The notes under the pieces: generated by a model
Databases searched by the model: none
The model's input: only the letters and a program-made list of their open reading frames with translations
Told to the model about the DNA's origin: nothing
Translations under genes and position numbers: made by a program
In this document: positions 1 through 11,156 of the stretch, piece after piece
Position numbering within the stretch: the first letter of the stretch is position 1
Layout: every line of letters begins with the position of its first letter
Assembly: GCA_016706545.1 (NCBI GenBank)
Contig: JADJJK010000006.1
Location: 122,501-186,500, forward strand
Length of the DNA: 64,000 nt
Direction of reading: 5' to 3'
Origin: Myxococcales bacterium
GTDB taxonomy: Bacteria > Myxococcota_A > Polyangia > Haliangiales > Haliangiaceae

Positions 1-334
<334 letters not shown>

Positions 335-539
335 CCTATATATTTGCCGGACTCCCTGCGGGGACAAGGCAGGCGCAGCTAGCGGCCCCACCGCTAGCAT
401 CGAAGTGCGCCGGGAAATAGGTGCCAGGCTGTCGCTTCTGGTTCGTGTTCTATCTGATTGCGACGAGTCTTCGAGACGAGAGAAATAGTACGCAGGTCTT
501 TTGACGAGACTTTGACCGCTTCGCACTTCGAATGTTTTT
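335..539 (+). other. 23S-5S internal transcribed spacer
   Basis: About 205 bases separate the 23S end from the 5S start. I see no tRNA cloverleaf, no reading frame with coding character and no terminator; short open frames here are chance. The spacer is less GC-rich than the flanking protein genes. It is presumably part of the primary rrn transcript and is removed during processing. Confidence 0.7.
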
Positions 540-657
<118 letters not shown>

Positions 658-661
658 TTTT

Positions 662-699
662 GAAGGGCCGAATCATACGATTCGGCCCTTCACCTTTTT
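662..699 (+). terminator. Intrinsic terminator of the rRNA operon
   Basis: A perfect 13-bp stem, GAAGGGCCGAATC (662-674) with GATTCGGCCCTTC (679-691), encloses the tetraloop ATAC and is followed by TTTTT at 695-699. It lies five bases after the 5S end, the expected place for Rho-independent termination of rrn transcription. Confidence 0.93.
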
Positions 700-711
700 C
701 GGCCCATGTTC

Positions 712-880
712 CGCAGCGTGCTTGGCCAAGCGCCGCAGCGCGGGCTCGGCCAAGCGCCGAACTCCGCCAGCGCGCAGCGCTCGGCCAAGCGCCGAACTCC
801 GCAGCGCGAGCTCCGCAGCGCGAGCTCCGCAAGCGCTAGCTCAACCAGCGGCGAGCTTCGCAGCGCGAGGTGAGGCGGCG
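712..880. repeat. Degenerate GC-rich tandem repeats
   Basis: Interspersed copies of CTCGGCCAAGCGCCGAACTC and the shorter GCAGCGCGAGCTCC recur two to three times each. Unit length varies from about 14 to 30 bases, so this is a degenerate array, not a clean satellite. Open frames across it on both strands are compositional. The rest of 881-943 holds no recognisable feature. Confidence 0.65.
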
Positions 881-943
881 CCTGGCCGACGGGGCGCTAC
901 GGCGAGGCGGGCGCGCGGGCGGCGGAGCGCCACGGCGCGGCGG

Positions 944-1713
944 CTACCGCGAGCCGTTGTTGACGATTCGCTTGGCGATGAAGCGCCGGGCGCGCTCGAA
1001 CGGCTCGCGGGGAACTTGCCAGTCCCCATCAAAGGCATCGTCGAGATCCGCCACCACGTACAGCAGGTGGCTGACCGCCGAGGCCAAGGAGGCGGTGATC
1101 ACCGCATGGATCCAGAAGTTCTCGATGGCGACCAGGCCCATGGAGCCGACCAGCGAGAAGCCACCGAAGTACAGCAGGAGGGTCAGCGCCAGGGGCATGT
1201 GGGTACGGGCACTGGCGAGCCTGGCGTTGCGAGCGTCGGCGAGGTCGTTGAAGCGGGCCAACGCTTCGGTGTGCAAGGCGCGGTGGCAATCGTTCTCCAG
1301 CGGCACGCTGTGCAAGGTATTCCAGAGCGGCTCGAGGAGCTCGCCGGAGGACTCGAGCGCCACCTCGTCACCGCATGCCAGCGCCGGCCACTCCACCTCC
1401 AGCACGGAGTCCACGTAGCGGGCCAGCGGCTCTTGCAGCGCGGGCTGGCAGCTACGCGGGAGCCCTCGAAGATCCGGTACAGGTCCATGATCTCAGCGGC
1501 CTCTCGCTCGCACTGGGTGCGGGCCTCGTTGAACTGGCCCCACACCACGTACACGACGAAGGCGGCGAGCACGGCGTAGATCGCGCCCAGGGCCTGGATG
1601 TAGTTGCCGACCTCGTCGTTGCTGGCGCGCAGGATCTCCGGATCCAGGTAGTGCCGGGCCACCACCAGGCCAATGGTGGAGCTGACAGCGGCGCCGGCGA
1701 CGGCCGGGGTCAT
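944..1713 (-). pseudogene. DUF4239 membrane protein, interrupted by a frameshift
   Basis: Two adjacent minus-strand frames together make one DUF4239 (bestrophin-like) protein. The 5' part, from the ATG at 1713, gives a first membrane segment and the family-typical VYVVWGQFNEAR...EREAAEIMDLYRI stretch. The 3' part resumes as LQEPLARYVDSVLEVEW, then carries two hydrophobic segments and ends at 944. The frames meet near 1435-1450; adding one base would join them. The start at 1713 is chosen because it precedes the first membrane segment; an earlier start near 1857 would add an unlikely Cys/Arg-rich leader. Function of the family is unknown. Either a genuine pseudogene or an indel in the consensus; several other genes here show the same defect, which favours the latter. 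Confidence 0.75.
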
Positions 1714-1993
1714 GCGAAGGATGGTGAGCAGCGGGCGTGGCAATGGCACGAGTGCCGCGCAGCATACCTGGGCGCGGTGGCACGCAGGCGCCTCTGCGGG
1801 CCGGCAATGTTCCAGCGCGGCGACGCCCCCTCGCCTTAGCTCGGCCCGGTCGCGCACAGAACGGTGCGCGACCGGTGCGCGAACGTGCGAGAGCGAGAGC
1901 GAGGCGCGGCGGAGTCTCGTCCCGGGCGTCCCAGATGCGTACGCAACGAACAGCGCGCGCGCCAGGACAAGCGCGGCGCTACGTCAGGAGAGC

Positions 1994-3277
<1,284 letters not shown>

Positions 3278-3279
3278 CG

Positions 3280-4254
3280 CTACCACTCCAGGGTCTGGCG
3301 AATCGCGCCCAGGACGCGATCGGCGTTGGGGAGGTACTCGTGCTCCAGGGTGTACGGAAACGGCGTGTCGAAGCCGGCGACGCGCAGGATGGGCGCCTCG
3401 AGATACTCGAGCGCACGTTCCTGGATGGACGCCACCAGCTCGCCGCCAAATCCAGCGGTCTTGGGAGCCTCATGCACGACGACGCACCGACCGGTCTTCT
3501 TCACCGAGTCCAAGATCGTGTCGATGTCGAACGGCATCAGGGTGCGCAGGTCGATGACCTCGACGGAGATGCCGGCGGCCTCGGCCTTCTTGCCGGCCTC
3601 CTCGGCGATGGAGGTCATGCCGCTCCACGCCAGCACGGTGCATTGGGTTCCTTCGCGGACCACCGCCGCCTTGCCGATCTCGACCGTGTACTCTCCTTCG
3701 GGAACCTCTCCCTTGGAGGCGCGATAGATGCGCTTGGGCTCCATGAACAGCACGGGGTCGTTCTGGCGCATGCACGCCAGGAGCAGCCCCTTGGCGTCAT
3801 ACGGGTTGGAGGGCGCGACCACCTTGATCCCGGGGGTGTGGATAAACAGCACCTCGGGAGACTGCGAGTGGTAGTGACCACCGCGAATGCCGCCACCCAC
3901 CGGTGTGCGGATCACGACCGGGCAGGGGTATTGCCCCCCTGAGCGATAGCGGAACTTGGCCAGCTCGTTGACGATCTGATCGACGGCCGGGAAGATGAAG
4001 TCGCCGAACTGGATCTCCGGCACCGGGCGCAGGCCATAGAGCGCCATGCCGATGGCGGTGCCGATGATACCGGCCTCTGCCAGCGGAGTGTCGATGACCC
4101 GCTCTGCGCCAAACTCCTCGACGAGTCCGGAGGTGGCGCGGAACACGCCACCGAACTTGCCGACGTCCTCTCCAAGGACTACGACCCGCGAATCGGCGCG
4201 CATCTGAGTGCGAAGAGCGTCGCGAACGGCTTCGATGATGTTCATCGTGGGCAT
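3280..4254 (-). CDS. bkdA2: Branched-chain 2-oxoacid dehydrogenase E1 subunit beta
   Basis: Transketolase-like beta subunit of the thiamine-dependent E1, forming an alpha2beta2 tetramer with the product of the upstream gene. It starts MPTMNIIEAVRDALRTQM and carries the family blocks VVVLGEDVGKFGGVFRAT, RVIDTPLAEAGIIGTAIGMA and a C-terminal transketolase domain (IDLRTLMPFDIDTI, TGRCVVVHEAP). The length, 324 aa, is typical. An internal ATG (codon 4) is an alternative start. Seven bases separate it from the E1alpha stop, so the two are surely co-transcribed. Branched-chain rather than pyruvate specificity is inferred from the alpha subunit. Confidence 0.95.
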   Translation of the reverse strand: MPTMNIIEAVRDALRTQMRADSRVVVLGEDVGKFGGVFRATSGLVEEFGAERVIDTPLAEAGIIGTAIGMALYGLRPVPEIQFGDFIFPAVDQIVNELAKFRYRSGGQYPCPVVIRTPVGGGIRGGHYHSQSPEVLFIHTPGIKVVAPSNPYDAKGLLLACMRQNDPVLFMEPKRIYRASKGEVPEGEYTVEIGKAAVVREGTQCTVLAWSGMTSIAEEAGKKAEAAGISVEVIDLRTLMPFDIDTILDSVKKTGRCVVVHEAPKTAGFGGELVASIQERALEYLEAPILRVAGFDTPFPYTLEHEYLPNADRVLGAIRQTLEW

Positions 4255-4261
4255 GGGAACC

Positions 4262-5371
4262 TCAGTGCTGGTGGGGGCTCTTGGTGCGCGGCTGCGCCAT
4301 CAGATATTGCCGCTGCTCGCGGAGGTTCCACGGCAGCTCCTCGTACACGTCGTCGAACATGCTCTCCACCACAGGGGCCGGGATGTGGTCGACGGCGGCG
4401 AGGGCATCGGTGATGGCCTGGTTGACTTGCTCGCTGTGCGCTTTCTCCGCGGCCTCGTTGTACAGGCCGCAGTGGCGCAGGTAGTTGCGCAGGCGGTTTA
4501 GCGGATCTCGCTTCTCCCAGATCTCTGGCTCCTTCGGATCCCGATACACGGACGGGTCATCAGAGCTCGAGTGGCCCTGGATGCGATAGGTCAGGGCCTC
4601 GATCATCGTCGGTCCCTGGCCGGCCCGGGCGCGCGCGATGGCCTCCGAGGTGACCTGCCACACGGCCAGGAGGTCGTTCCCATCCACCCGGATGCCAGGC
4701 ATGCCGTAGCCGATGGCCTTCGAGGCGAAGGTCTTGGCGGCGGTCTGCTTCTCGGTGGGCACCGAGATGGCCCAGCCGTTGTTGCGGCACAGGAAGATAC
4801 AGGGCGCCTTCCACACGCCAGCGAAGTTCATGCCGACATGAAACTCGCCGGTGGAGGACGTCCCTTCCCCGAAGTACACCATCGCCACGTCGTCCTTGCC
4901 GGCGATCTTGGCGGCGTACGCGGTGCCCACGGCCTGCGGGATCTGCGTGCCAACGGGGGAGCTGATGGACACCAGGTTCAGCCAGTTGGCCGAGTGATGC
5001 ACCGGCATCTGCCGGCCCTTGACCGGGTCCTTCTCGTTGCCAAAGAGCTGGTTCACGAACTGCTCGATGGTGTACCCGCGCCAGAACCAGGCGCCCTGCT
5101 CGCGATAGCTCGGGTAGACCCAGTCGGAGGCGCGGAGCGCAGCGACCGCGAAGTGGCTGGCCTCCTCGCCGATGGACTTCATGTAGAAGCCGAGTCGGCC
5201 TTGGCGCTGCAGCCTCATCATTCGATCGTCCATGATGCGTACCAGCGCCATGGTGTCGAAGATCTTGAGCAGCGTGTCTTCTGGGATGGCCGGAACCTGG
5301 ACTCCGGGGAGCGGTTTCCCTTCGTCGTCGAGGACGCGACGGAGATCATCTTGCGCTTGCACGGCTACCAT
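4262..5371 (-). CDS. bkdA1: Branched-chain 2-oxoacid dehydrogenase E1 subunit alpha
   Basis: TPP-binding alpha subunit, decarboxylating branched-chain 2-oxoacids; in myxobacteria such complexes feed isovaleryl-CoA and other starters for iso-fatty acids (family knowledge). The TPP motif reads GEGTSSTGEFHVG with downstream RNNGWAIS. The block VYPSYREQGAWFWRGY...GNEKDPVKGRQMPVH is characteristic of branched-chain rather than pyruvate E1alpha. The phosphorylation-loop-like region YRIQGHSSSDDPS is present. The open frame extends far upstream, but the ATG at 5371 preceded by AAGGA and followed by a normal N-terminus (MVAVQAQDDLRRVL) is the real start, giving 369 aa. First gene of the operon. Confidence 0.95.
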   Translation of the reverse strand: MVAVQAQDDLRRVLDDEGKPLPGVQVPAIPEDTLLKIFDTMALVRIMDDRMMRLQRQGRLGFYMKSIGEEASHFAVAALRASDWVYPSYREQGAWFWRGYTIEQFVNQLFGNEKDPVKGRQMPVHHSANWLNLVSISSPVGTQIPQAVGTAYAAKIAGKDDVAMVYFGEGTSSTGEFHVGMNFAGVWKAPCIFLCRNNGWAISVPTEKQTAAKTFASKAIGYGMPGIRVDGNDLLAVWQVTSEAIARARAGQGPTMIEALTYRIQGHSSSDDPSVYRDPKEPEIWEKRDPLNRLRNYLRHCGLYNEAAEKAHSEQVNQAITDALAAVDHIPAPVVESMFDDVYEELPWNLREQRQYLMAQPRTKSPHQH

Positions 5372-5675
5372 GGATGTTCCTTGCGAAGAGCCTAAGCGGC
5401 ACTCGGTGTAGCGGGGCCAGGCGCGAAGTGTCAAGGACGGGACTGGCGCGAATGTGAGGCACGCCGATACCGGCCGGCCTGGCGTGGTCCCTGGCCAATG
5501 ATGCATCGCGCCAGCGGCGTTCTGGCCGATAAAATATTGCTCGCTGGCGGGGGCTTGCCTTTGGGTGGGCTGACCAGCTCGCGCCGGAGGCGATCGCGAG
5601 GGTGGTGGGGTGGCGTGCGGTGAAGGCGGGCATCCATTGACCCGGCCCCGGACGCCGGCCATAGTGGCGACGGAC
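5372..5675. other. Divergent intergenic region, bkdA1 / DUF4178 gene
   Basis: About 300 bases between two divergent start codons. It must hold the promoter of the bkd operon on the minus strand. The only AT-rich patch is GATAAAATATTG near 5528-5540; I cannot fit a convincing -35/-10 pair to it. No conserved RNA element or inverted repeat stood out. Confidence 0.4.
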
Positions 5676-6302
5676 ATGTTGTGGATACTGTTCGTCTTGC
5701 TGACCGTGCTCGGCGGCGCCGCCGTGGTCGGGATCGTCGCGAATGAGCGCCGGCGCAAGGCGCTGCCCTCGGGTGGCGCGCCGGCCTTGTTGCCGGGCTC
5801 GGGGGACCGCTTGCTGGAGCGCACCCTGCGCGATCTTCGCGTCAACGACGTGGTGACCATCGACGGCCGCGACTACCTGTGCGAGGGCATGGTGTCTTAC
5901 GACGAGGACGGCCACCGCTGGGGCGGGGGCCGGCTGGTGGATGGCAGCGACTCTCGCTGGCTCATCACGGGCATCGAGCGCACTGGCGCCGGAACGCCGC
6001 GGTGGATGTCGATCGAGGCGATGCAGATCTCGGGCTATCCGCCCGAGGCGATGGTGCTGGAAGAGGTTCGCTACACGCTCGACAAGCGCGGCACGGCCAC
6101 GTGCAAGCTCACGGGCGACGTGGGGGGCCTGGGCAACCTCAAGCAGAACCGGCCTGACAACCACGTGGAGCGCTGTCGCTGGTGGCTCTACAGCGCTCCA
6201 GGCGAGGACTCGCTGCTGATCGAGCAGTGGGGCGATGACTATCGGGTGCTGCGCGGCAAGAAGATCGACGCCGGGACGATCGACATGATCCCAGGCTCGT
6301 AG
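5676..6302 (+). CDS. DUF4178 domain protein with N-terminal membrane anchor
   Basis: A 208-aa protein that begins with one membrane helix (MLWILFVLLTVLGGAAVVGIV) and then a DUF4178-type domain: LRVNDVVTIDGRDYLCEGMVSY, W-G-GGRLVDGSDSRWLITG, and a late W-WLY...LLIEQWGDDYRVLRGKKI. The ATG at 5676 is chosen because it places the membrane helix at the N-terminus; the frame is open upstream to 5610. The family has no established biochemical role; it often sits with envelope or ion-channel-like genes. It is transcribed divergently from the bkd operon and convergent with the histidine kinase gene. Confidence 0.8.
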   Translation: MLWILFVLLTVLGGAAVVGIVANERRRKALPSGGAPALLPGSGDRLLERTLRDLRVNDVVTIDGRDYLCEGMVSYDEDGHRWGGGRLVDGSDSRWLITGIERTGAGTPRWMSIEAMQISGYPPEAMVLEEVRYTLDKRGTATCKLTGDVGGLGNLKQNRPDNHVERCRWWLYSAPGEDSLLIEQWGDDYRVLRGKKIDAGTIDMIPGS

Positions 6303-6336
6303 CCCGCGGCATGCGCGCCGCGAGGCCAAGGCCTGG

Positions 6337-7469
6337 TCACATGGGCAGATCGAAGGTGAAGGTCGTGCCTCGGTTCACCATGCTCTCCACGGTGAGCTTG
6401 CCGCCGTAGCTCTGCACGATCTCCCTGGCCACCGGCAATCCAAGTCCGGTCCCAGCCTCTGCTTTGGTGGAAAAGAAGGGCTCGAAGACCTTGTCGAGGT
6501 TCTCCGGCGGGATGCCGACGCCGGTGTCGGTCACCGTGCAGACGACACGTTCCCCTCGCTCGCTCGCCGAGATGGTGATGGACCCAGCCGAGGTCATCGC
6601 GTCCACCGCATTGACGAGCAAGTTGACCAGGATCTGCTCGATGCGGGTGCGGTTCACTGTCACGGTCAAAGACGGGGGCAGGTGGAAGACCGCCTTGTGG
6701 CGCCGCAATCTGCCGGCGCCGCCGAGCATGTGGACGACCTCTCTGACCACCGCGCAAAAGTCGATGGGGCCGACTCGATCTGGGCCGGGTCTCGCCAGCC
6801 GCATCATGCGGCCCCCGTGCTCCGTGATGTGGTCGCCGACCCGCGCCAGGTCGGGCAGCAGCTCGGCCACCACCGCGGCGAGATCGCCGCCGCGCTCGAG
6901 CGCAGAGCGGAGCTCGTCTACCGCAGAGATCTGGATCTGCGCCACGTTGCGCAGCTCATGGCCAACCCCGCCGGCCAGGGTGCCCAGGGTCGCGCGCCGC
7001 TCGGACAAGAGGAGCTGGGTGCGAGTTTGTTCTAGCTGGTCTTCGATGGACGCCTTGGCGCCCCGGAGCTCAGCCTCCGCTTGCTTGCGGCGGACAATTT
7101 CTGCCTCGCGCTCGGACAGGAGCTGCCGCATGGCGCGAACATCTCGCGCGACGAGCACGATTCCCTCCAGCATCCCGCCGTTGGTCAAGACTGGTGAGCC
7201 GGTGACCGAAACCGGATACGTTGGCCGTCTTTTGTTACTAGCCACGACGATTCACGGCGTAGAATGTCGCCATCTTCGATGCGACGTCGAACCACGGTCT
7301 TGAGGCCGTCGCTCTCGTCTACCAGCATTTCCTTGATAAGCCTGCCCTGCAGCTCGGCCGCCGAGTACCCCGAGAGGTCCGCCGCAGCATGATTGGCCCG
7401 CGTGATCCTGCCCTCGGCATTGACCACAAGGACCGCATCAACCATCGCCTCGAGAACATTTTCGACCAC
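6337..7469 (-). pseudogene. PAS-domain sensor histidine kinase, apparent one-base deletion
   Basis: A hybrid of two frames. The 5' part (GTG at 7469) is a PAS domain: VLEAMVDAVLVVNAEGRITRANHAAADLSGY, ending WLVTKDGQRI. The 3' part continues in another frame as PVSVTGSPVLTNGGMLEGIVLVARDV, then a coiled coil, the DHp box with phospho-acceptor His in GGVGHELRN, and the HATPase N-box (NLLVNAVDAM), G1 (DTGVGIP), F (FEPFFSTK) and G2 (GTGLGLPVAREI) motifs. The join is at 7214-7215, where GG should read GGG (plus strand) to give RIPVSV. No membrane segment is seen, so it would be a soluble sensor. No response regulator is adjacent. It starts 48 bases from, and divergent to, the large kinase gene. Confidence 0.85.
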
Positions 7470-7517
7470 GTGTGGCTAAAATGATACGACGAACATGGTA
7501 GGGAAGCGAGGCATCTG

Positions 7518-10500
7518 ATGGCACGTTGTCCAACGTGCAGCCGGCGACTGGGCGCGGGCGAGGTGTGTCCTGAGCACCCGTCTGAACGCGCACCTGTGCG
7601 TCGGCAGCCCTCCTCCCCGCCGCCGCGGTGGATGGACCCGATCGCGGGTTGTCTCGGAGAAGGCGGCTTCGCGACGGTCTGGGAGGTCCATCCGCCGGAT
7701 AGCCCCCCGTATGCACTGAAGATCGCCAAGGCTGCCACCGAGCTGTCCACCCACCGGATGCGTCACGAGGCAGAGGCCCTGGCCAGGGTGGGGGCCCCGT
7801 GGGTGCCCAGGCTGCTTGGCCAGGGCATCACGGACTCGGGGCACGCATGGCTCTCGATGGAGCTCATTCACGGAGACGGCCTCGGCGAGCTGATCGCGCA
7901 AGGGATCGGCGCCGAGCAGGCGCGTGTCATCCTGCGCGGGTTGCTGGAGGCGGTGGTGCATCTGCACGCCGCCGGCGTGATCCACCGGGACCTCAAGCCA
8001 GACAACGTGATGGTCGGCGCGGACGGACGGGTGACCCTGCTCGACCTCGGCATGGCGCGAGAGGTCGGTTCGTCCGACGAGGAGGACTCGTTCTCCGGCA
8101 GCATCGCCGGCTCGTCCGAGTACATGGCGCCCGAGCAGCTCGGATCTGCCAAGGTGACAGTCCACGCGGACGTGTACTCGGTTGGCGTCATCGCCTTCGA
8201 GATCTATGCGCAACGTCCGCCCTTCGTGGGCAGCGCCATCGAGGTCGAGCGCGGGCACCTGGCCATGCGGCCACCGCCGCTCGTGGACGCGCCGGCCGAT
8301 ATCGAGGCGCTGTGCCAGGCCGCGTTGCGCAAGGATCCCTCGTTGCGCCCTGATGCGGCGGAGCTGCTCAAGCAGCTCAGGTCGGAGGTCGCTGGTGCTG
8401 ATTCCGCCGGCCGCCGGCGCACGACCGCCACCCTGTCCGTCGTGCGTGAGCGGCCACAGCCGGTGGTCCTCATGTGGGCGGAGCTCGCGCGCCTGGACCG
8501 CAACGTGCTCGCCATGCTGGGGGCCCACAAGTTTCGCGTCAGCTCGCAGCGCGGAAGGCGAGTGCTGGCCGTGATCCTGGCGAGCGATCACCCCACCCCT
8601 TCCACGGAGGCCATGGCGGTGGCAGAGGAGCTGGTGGCGACGGGCGCGCGCGTGGTCGTGCATCTGGCCGATTGCGTGGTGTCCGGGGAGCGCATCACCG
8701 GGCCGGCGCTGGCCTCGCCCGAGAGCTGGCTGCCCACCGGCCCCTGGACCGGGCTGCGCATGACCGCCCCCTTCGCGGCCACCGTCCATCGCGCGGTCGT
8801 CGCGGCGCTCGATGACAGCCGGTTCTTTGCCTTGGCCGAACCAGCGGATGGAGAGGTGCTCGGGCGGGAGGACGAGCTTCGGATCCTGATGGAGCAGCTC
8901 TCCCAGCCCGAGGGCGGTCCGGGCATGGTCGTGGTGACCGGCGCGGTGGGGGTCGGCAAGTCGACGCTGGCCGCCAAGCTCGCGCAGCTCTTGACGGAGG
9001 CAGGGACGCGGGTGTGGCAGGCCTCGGTCACGCCGCCCGGCCGAGACCGAGGCCAGGTGGGGGGCGGGCAGGTCTTCTCGTCCCTGGTCCCTGAGGTCGC
9101 AGACCGGCCCCTCATGCCGGAGCAGGCTGACGCGGTGCGTGGGCTGGCCCGGGAGTCGCCGCTGGTGATCTTGCTCGATGACGTGGACCTCGCCGAGCAC
9201 GAGCTGCTCGCTGCCATCGAGTACATGACGCTCGGTGGCGTCGATCGGTGCGCGCTCTGGGTGGTGTGCTTCGCCACCGGGCAGCTCCTGGTCAGGCGCC
9301 CCGAGCTGGGCGAGCGCGCGCAGGTGTCGTATCGCCTGGAGCTAAAGGGGCTCAAGGAGGAGTCCGCGGTGTCTCTGGCGACCAGGTGGCTCGCGCCCGC
9401 GGACTACTTGCCAGTGGCGTCGCTGCGGCCGCTCCTCCAGGTGGCGCAGGGCAACCCGTTGCACATCGTGTCGCTGTGCCGAGAGCTGCGAGAGAAAGAC
9501 GCGATCGACGCCGCTGCGCTGGCGCAGCTCCCCGCGCTGGCGCTGGCCCCATGGATGGCGAGCCGGCAGCTCGCCGGCCTGCCGGAGGAGACGGTGGCCT
9601 TGGCTCGGGTGTGCGCGGTCCTCGGCGAGTCCTTTGACTCCACCGAGCTGGCCGCGCTGGTGGAGTCGCTCGATGACAGCGTTGGCGCGCGCATCGCGAT
9701 CGACGTGGAGGTCGGGCTCGACGAACTTTGCAAGGCCGGCGTGCTCGAGAAGGAGAGCGGGGACAAGGGCGACCACGGGGACAAGACGGTGCGGTGGCGC
9801 TTCGCCAATGGCCTGGTGTGCGAGGGGATCTACGCGACCTTGAACGACGACGAGCGGTCGTCCGTCCATCGCCTGGCCCTCAACTACTGGGTCGACTACT
9901 GGACCGTCCACATGGATGACACGGTCGATCAGCTAGCCGTGCCCAGCATCTCCCGGCACGCGCGCGCGTTGAAGGACCGGCTGTGGGCGGAGCGGAGCTG
10001 CGCGGAGCTCGCGCGGTCGGCTGACCTCGCGCATCGCTTCGTCGAGGCGGAACAGCAATGGTCCGCAGCGCTGTCGTTTGTCGATGACGACTCGGATCGC
10101 GCGGAGGCGCTCGTCGGCAGGGCCAGGGCGCGGTACCGGCAACAGCGGATGGCCGATGCCATCGTGGACGCGCGCGACGCTGCCGAGATCGCGCGCCGGA
10201 TCTTGGACCGAGAGCGGCTGGTCGACGCCCTGCTCGAAGAGGCGACCGCGCTGGACTGGGCGGAGGACTTCGCGACCTCGGCCTTGCGCGCCGAGGAGGC
10301 CCGGGTCTGCGGCACCACCGACCCAGGGCGACAGGTCCGGATCGACCTGGCGGAGGTCCGCGCTGCGTTTCGCCGGCAGCGAGCGGACTCGGCTGACGCG
10401 CTGCAGGAGGTCGCAGAGCGGGCCACCCGGCTTGGCGACGATGAGACGGCGGTCATCGCCGCGATGCTCGCGGGCATTGCGTTTCTCATGGCCGGGCGCA

Positions 10501-11156
10501 TCGAGGAGGCGACGAGCGTCTTCGAGTTCGGCGAGCAGGCGTACCGGCGGAGCAAAGACGATTTTCACTTTGGCGCGTTGCTGGTCAATCGCATCATGCT
10601 CTGGTCGGCGCGAGGCGAGATCGAGCGCGGCATCAAGGACCTGCGCGAGGCGATCCGGTACGCGCGCGAGCACGGGCAGGCCGCGCTCGAACGCGGGGGC
10701 TCCTACAACCTGGCCGAGGAGCTGTTGTGGAGCAATCAGTTCGAGGATGCGTTCAAGCACGCGCAGCGGAGCAAGACGTTGCAGGAACGCCATGGAACCA
10801 CGTCCGCAGTGACTGACATGTTGCTGGTCTTACGCATCGCGGCAGCGCGCAAGGATCGGGAGATGGTGGCGCAAGGTCTGGCTACCATTCCCGCGCTGCT
10901 GGACCCTCCGGACCGATGCTTCCGTGACGCTCTCGCGAACTGGCTGGACCCCAGGCTCGAGGAGTCCTTGCGATTGTTGACGGAGGCAGAAGCGGTCCTG
11001 GACAGTCAGCAGGCCGTGGAGGTGGGGTGGTTGGTGCTAGCGACCGGGATGCTCGACAACGCGACTTCGCAGTCGTTCTATGCCCGAGCGCGTCGGAGTC
11101 GCGTATGGAGAACAAACATACCCTCCGTCGCCGAGGACGACATGCGCGCAGATTGA
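7518..11156 (+). CDS. Large Ser/Thr protein kinase with AAA/STAND-type ATPase and TPR-like C-terminus
   Basis: A 1212-aa multidomain regulator. Residues 4-20 form a small zinc-ribbon-like pair of motifs (CPTC and CPEH). A Hanks kinase follows (G-loop LGEGGFATVWEV near 46, HRDLKPDN at about 156, MAPEQ near 200); the metal-binding motif is DLG instead of DFG. Residues about 310-440 (VVLMWAELARLD... ALASPESWLP) resemble the purine-cyclase-homology region seen between kinase and ATPase in this class, without obvious catalytic residues. An AAA_16-type module begins GREDELRIL, with Walker A GAVGVGKST near 474-482 and Walker B LVILLDDVDLAEHE near 552. The last ~400 residues are Ala-rich helical pairs, TPR-like. 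No membrane helix. GAGG lies six bases before the ATG. Divergent from the histidine kinase. Confidence 0.92.
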   Translation: MARCPTCSRRLGAGEVCPEHPSERAPVRRQPSSPPPRWMDPIAGCLGEGGFATVWEVHPPDSPPYALKIAKAATELSTHRMRHEAEALARVGAPWVPRLLGQGITDSGHAWLSMELIHGDGLGELIAQGIGAEQARVILRGLLEAVVHLHAAGVIHRDLKPDNVMVGADGRVTLLDLGMAREVGSSDEEDSFSGSIAGSSEYMAPEQLGSAKVTVHADVYSVGVIAFEIYAQRPPFVGSAIEVERGHLAMRPPPLVDAPADIEALCQAALRKDPSLRPDAAELLKQLRSEVAGADSAGRRRTTATLSVVRERPQPVVLMWAELARLDRNVLAMLGAHKFRVSSQRGRRVLAVILASDHPTPSTEAMAVAEELVATGARVVVHLADCVVSGERITGPALASPESWLPTGPWTGLRMTAPFAATVHRAVVAALDDSRFFALAEPADGEVLGREDELRILMEQLSQPEGGPGMVVVTGAVGVGKSTLAAKLAQLLTEAGTRVWQASVTPPGRDRGQVGGGQVFSSLVPEVADRPLMPEQADAVRGLARESPLVILLDDVDLAEHELLAAIEYMTLGGVDRCALWVVCFATGQLLVRRPELGERAQVSYRLELKGLKEESAVSLATRWLAPADYLPVASLRPLLQVAQGNPLHIVSLCRELREKDAIDAAALAQLPALALAPWMASRQLAGLPEETVALARVCAVLGESFDSTELAALVESLDDSVGARIAIDVEVGLDELCKAGVLEKESGDKGDHGDKTVRWRFANGLVCEGIYATLNDDERSSVHRLALNYWVDYWTVHMDDTVDQLAVPSISRHARALKDRLWAERSCAELARSADLAHRFVEAEQQWSAALSFVDDDSDRAEALVGRARARYRQQRMADAIVDARDAAEIARRILDRERLVDALLEEATALDWAEDFATSALRAEEARVCGTTDPGRQVRIDLAEVRAAFRRQRADSADALQEVAERATRLGDDETAVIAAMLAGIAFLMAGRIEEATSVFEFGEQAYRRSKDDFHFGALLVNRIMLWSARGEIERGIKDLREAIRYAREHGQAALERGGSYNLAEELLWSNQFEDAFKHAQRSKTLQERHGTTSAVTDMLLVLRIAAARKDREMVAQGLATIPALLDPPDRCFRDALANWLDPRLEESLRLLTEAEAVLDSQQAVEVGWLVLATGMLDNATSQSFYARARRSRVWRTNIPSVAEDDMRAD

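Noticed and set aside
335..539. Possible tRNA in the 23S-5S spacer
   Set aside because: No anticodon-stem/T-loop pattern; tRNA genes usually lie in the 16S-23S spacer.
870..1579. Plus-strand open frames opposite the DUF4239 gene
   Set aside because: They are the complement of the DUF4239 coding sequence and repeat region; no motif, no ribosome-binding site.
5372..5860. N-terminal extension of about 160 residues on the E1alpha subunit
   Set aside because: The residues are Arg/Pro/Ser-rich without family similarity, and the ATG at 5371 has AAGGA in place and a normal N-terminus.
7476..9200. 574-aa open frame antisense to the large kinase gene, and similar antisense frames of 500-640 codons at 14082-15884, 32332-34158, 37743-39674 and 40344-42224
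   Set aside because: All lie fully opposite well-supported genes and have the Arg/Ala/Gly/Pro/His-rich composition expected when a G/C-ending codon pattern is read in the complementary frame. None shows a family motif.
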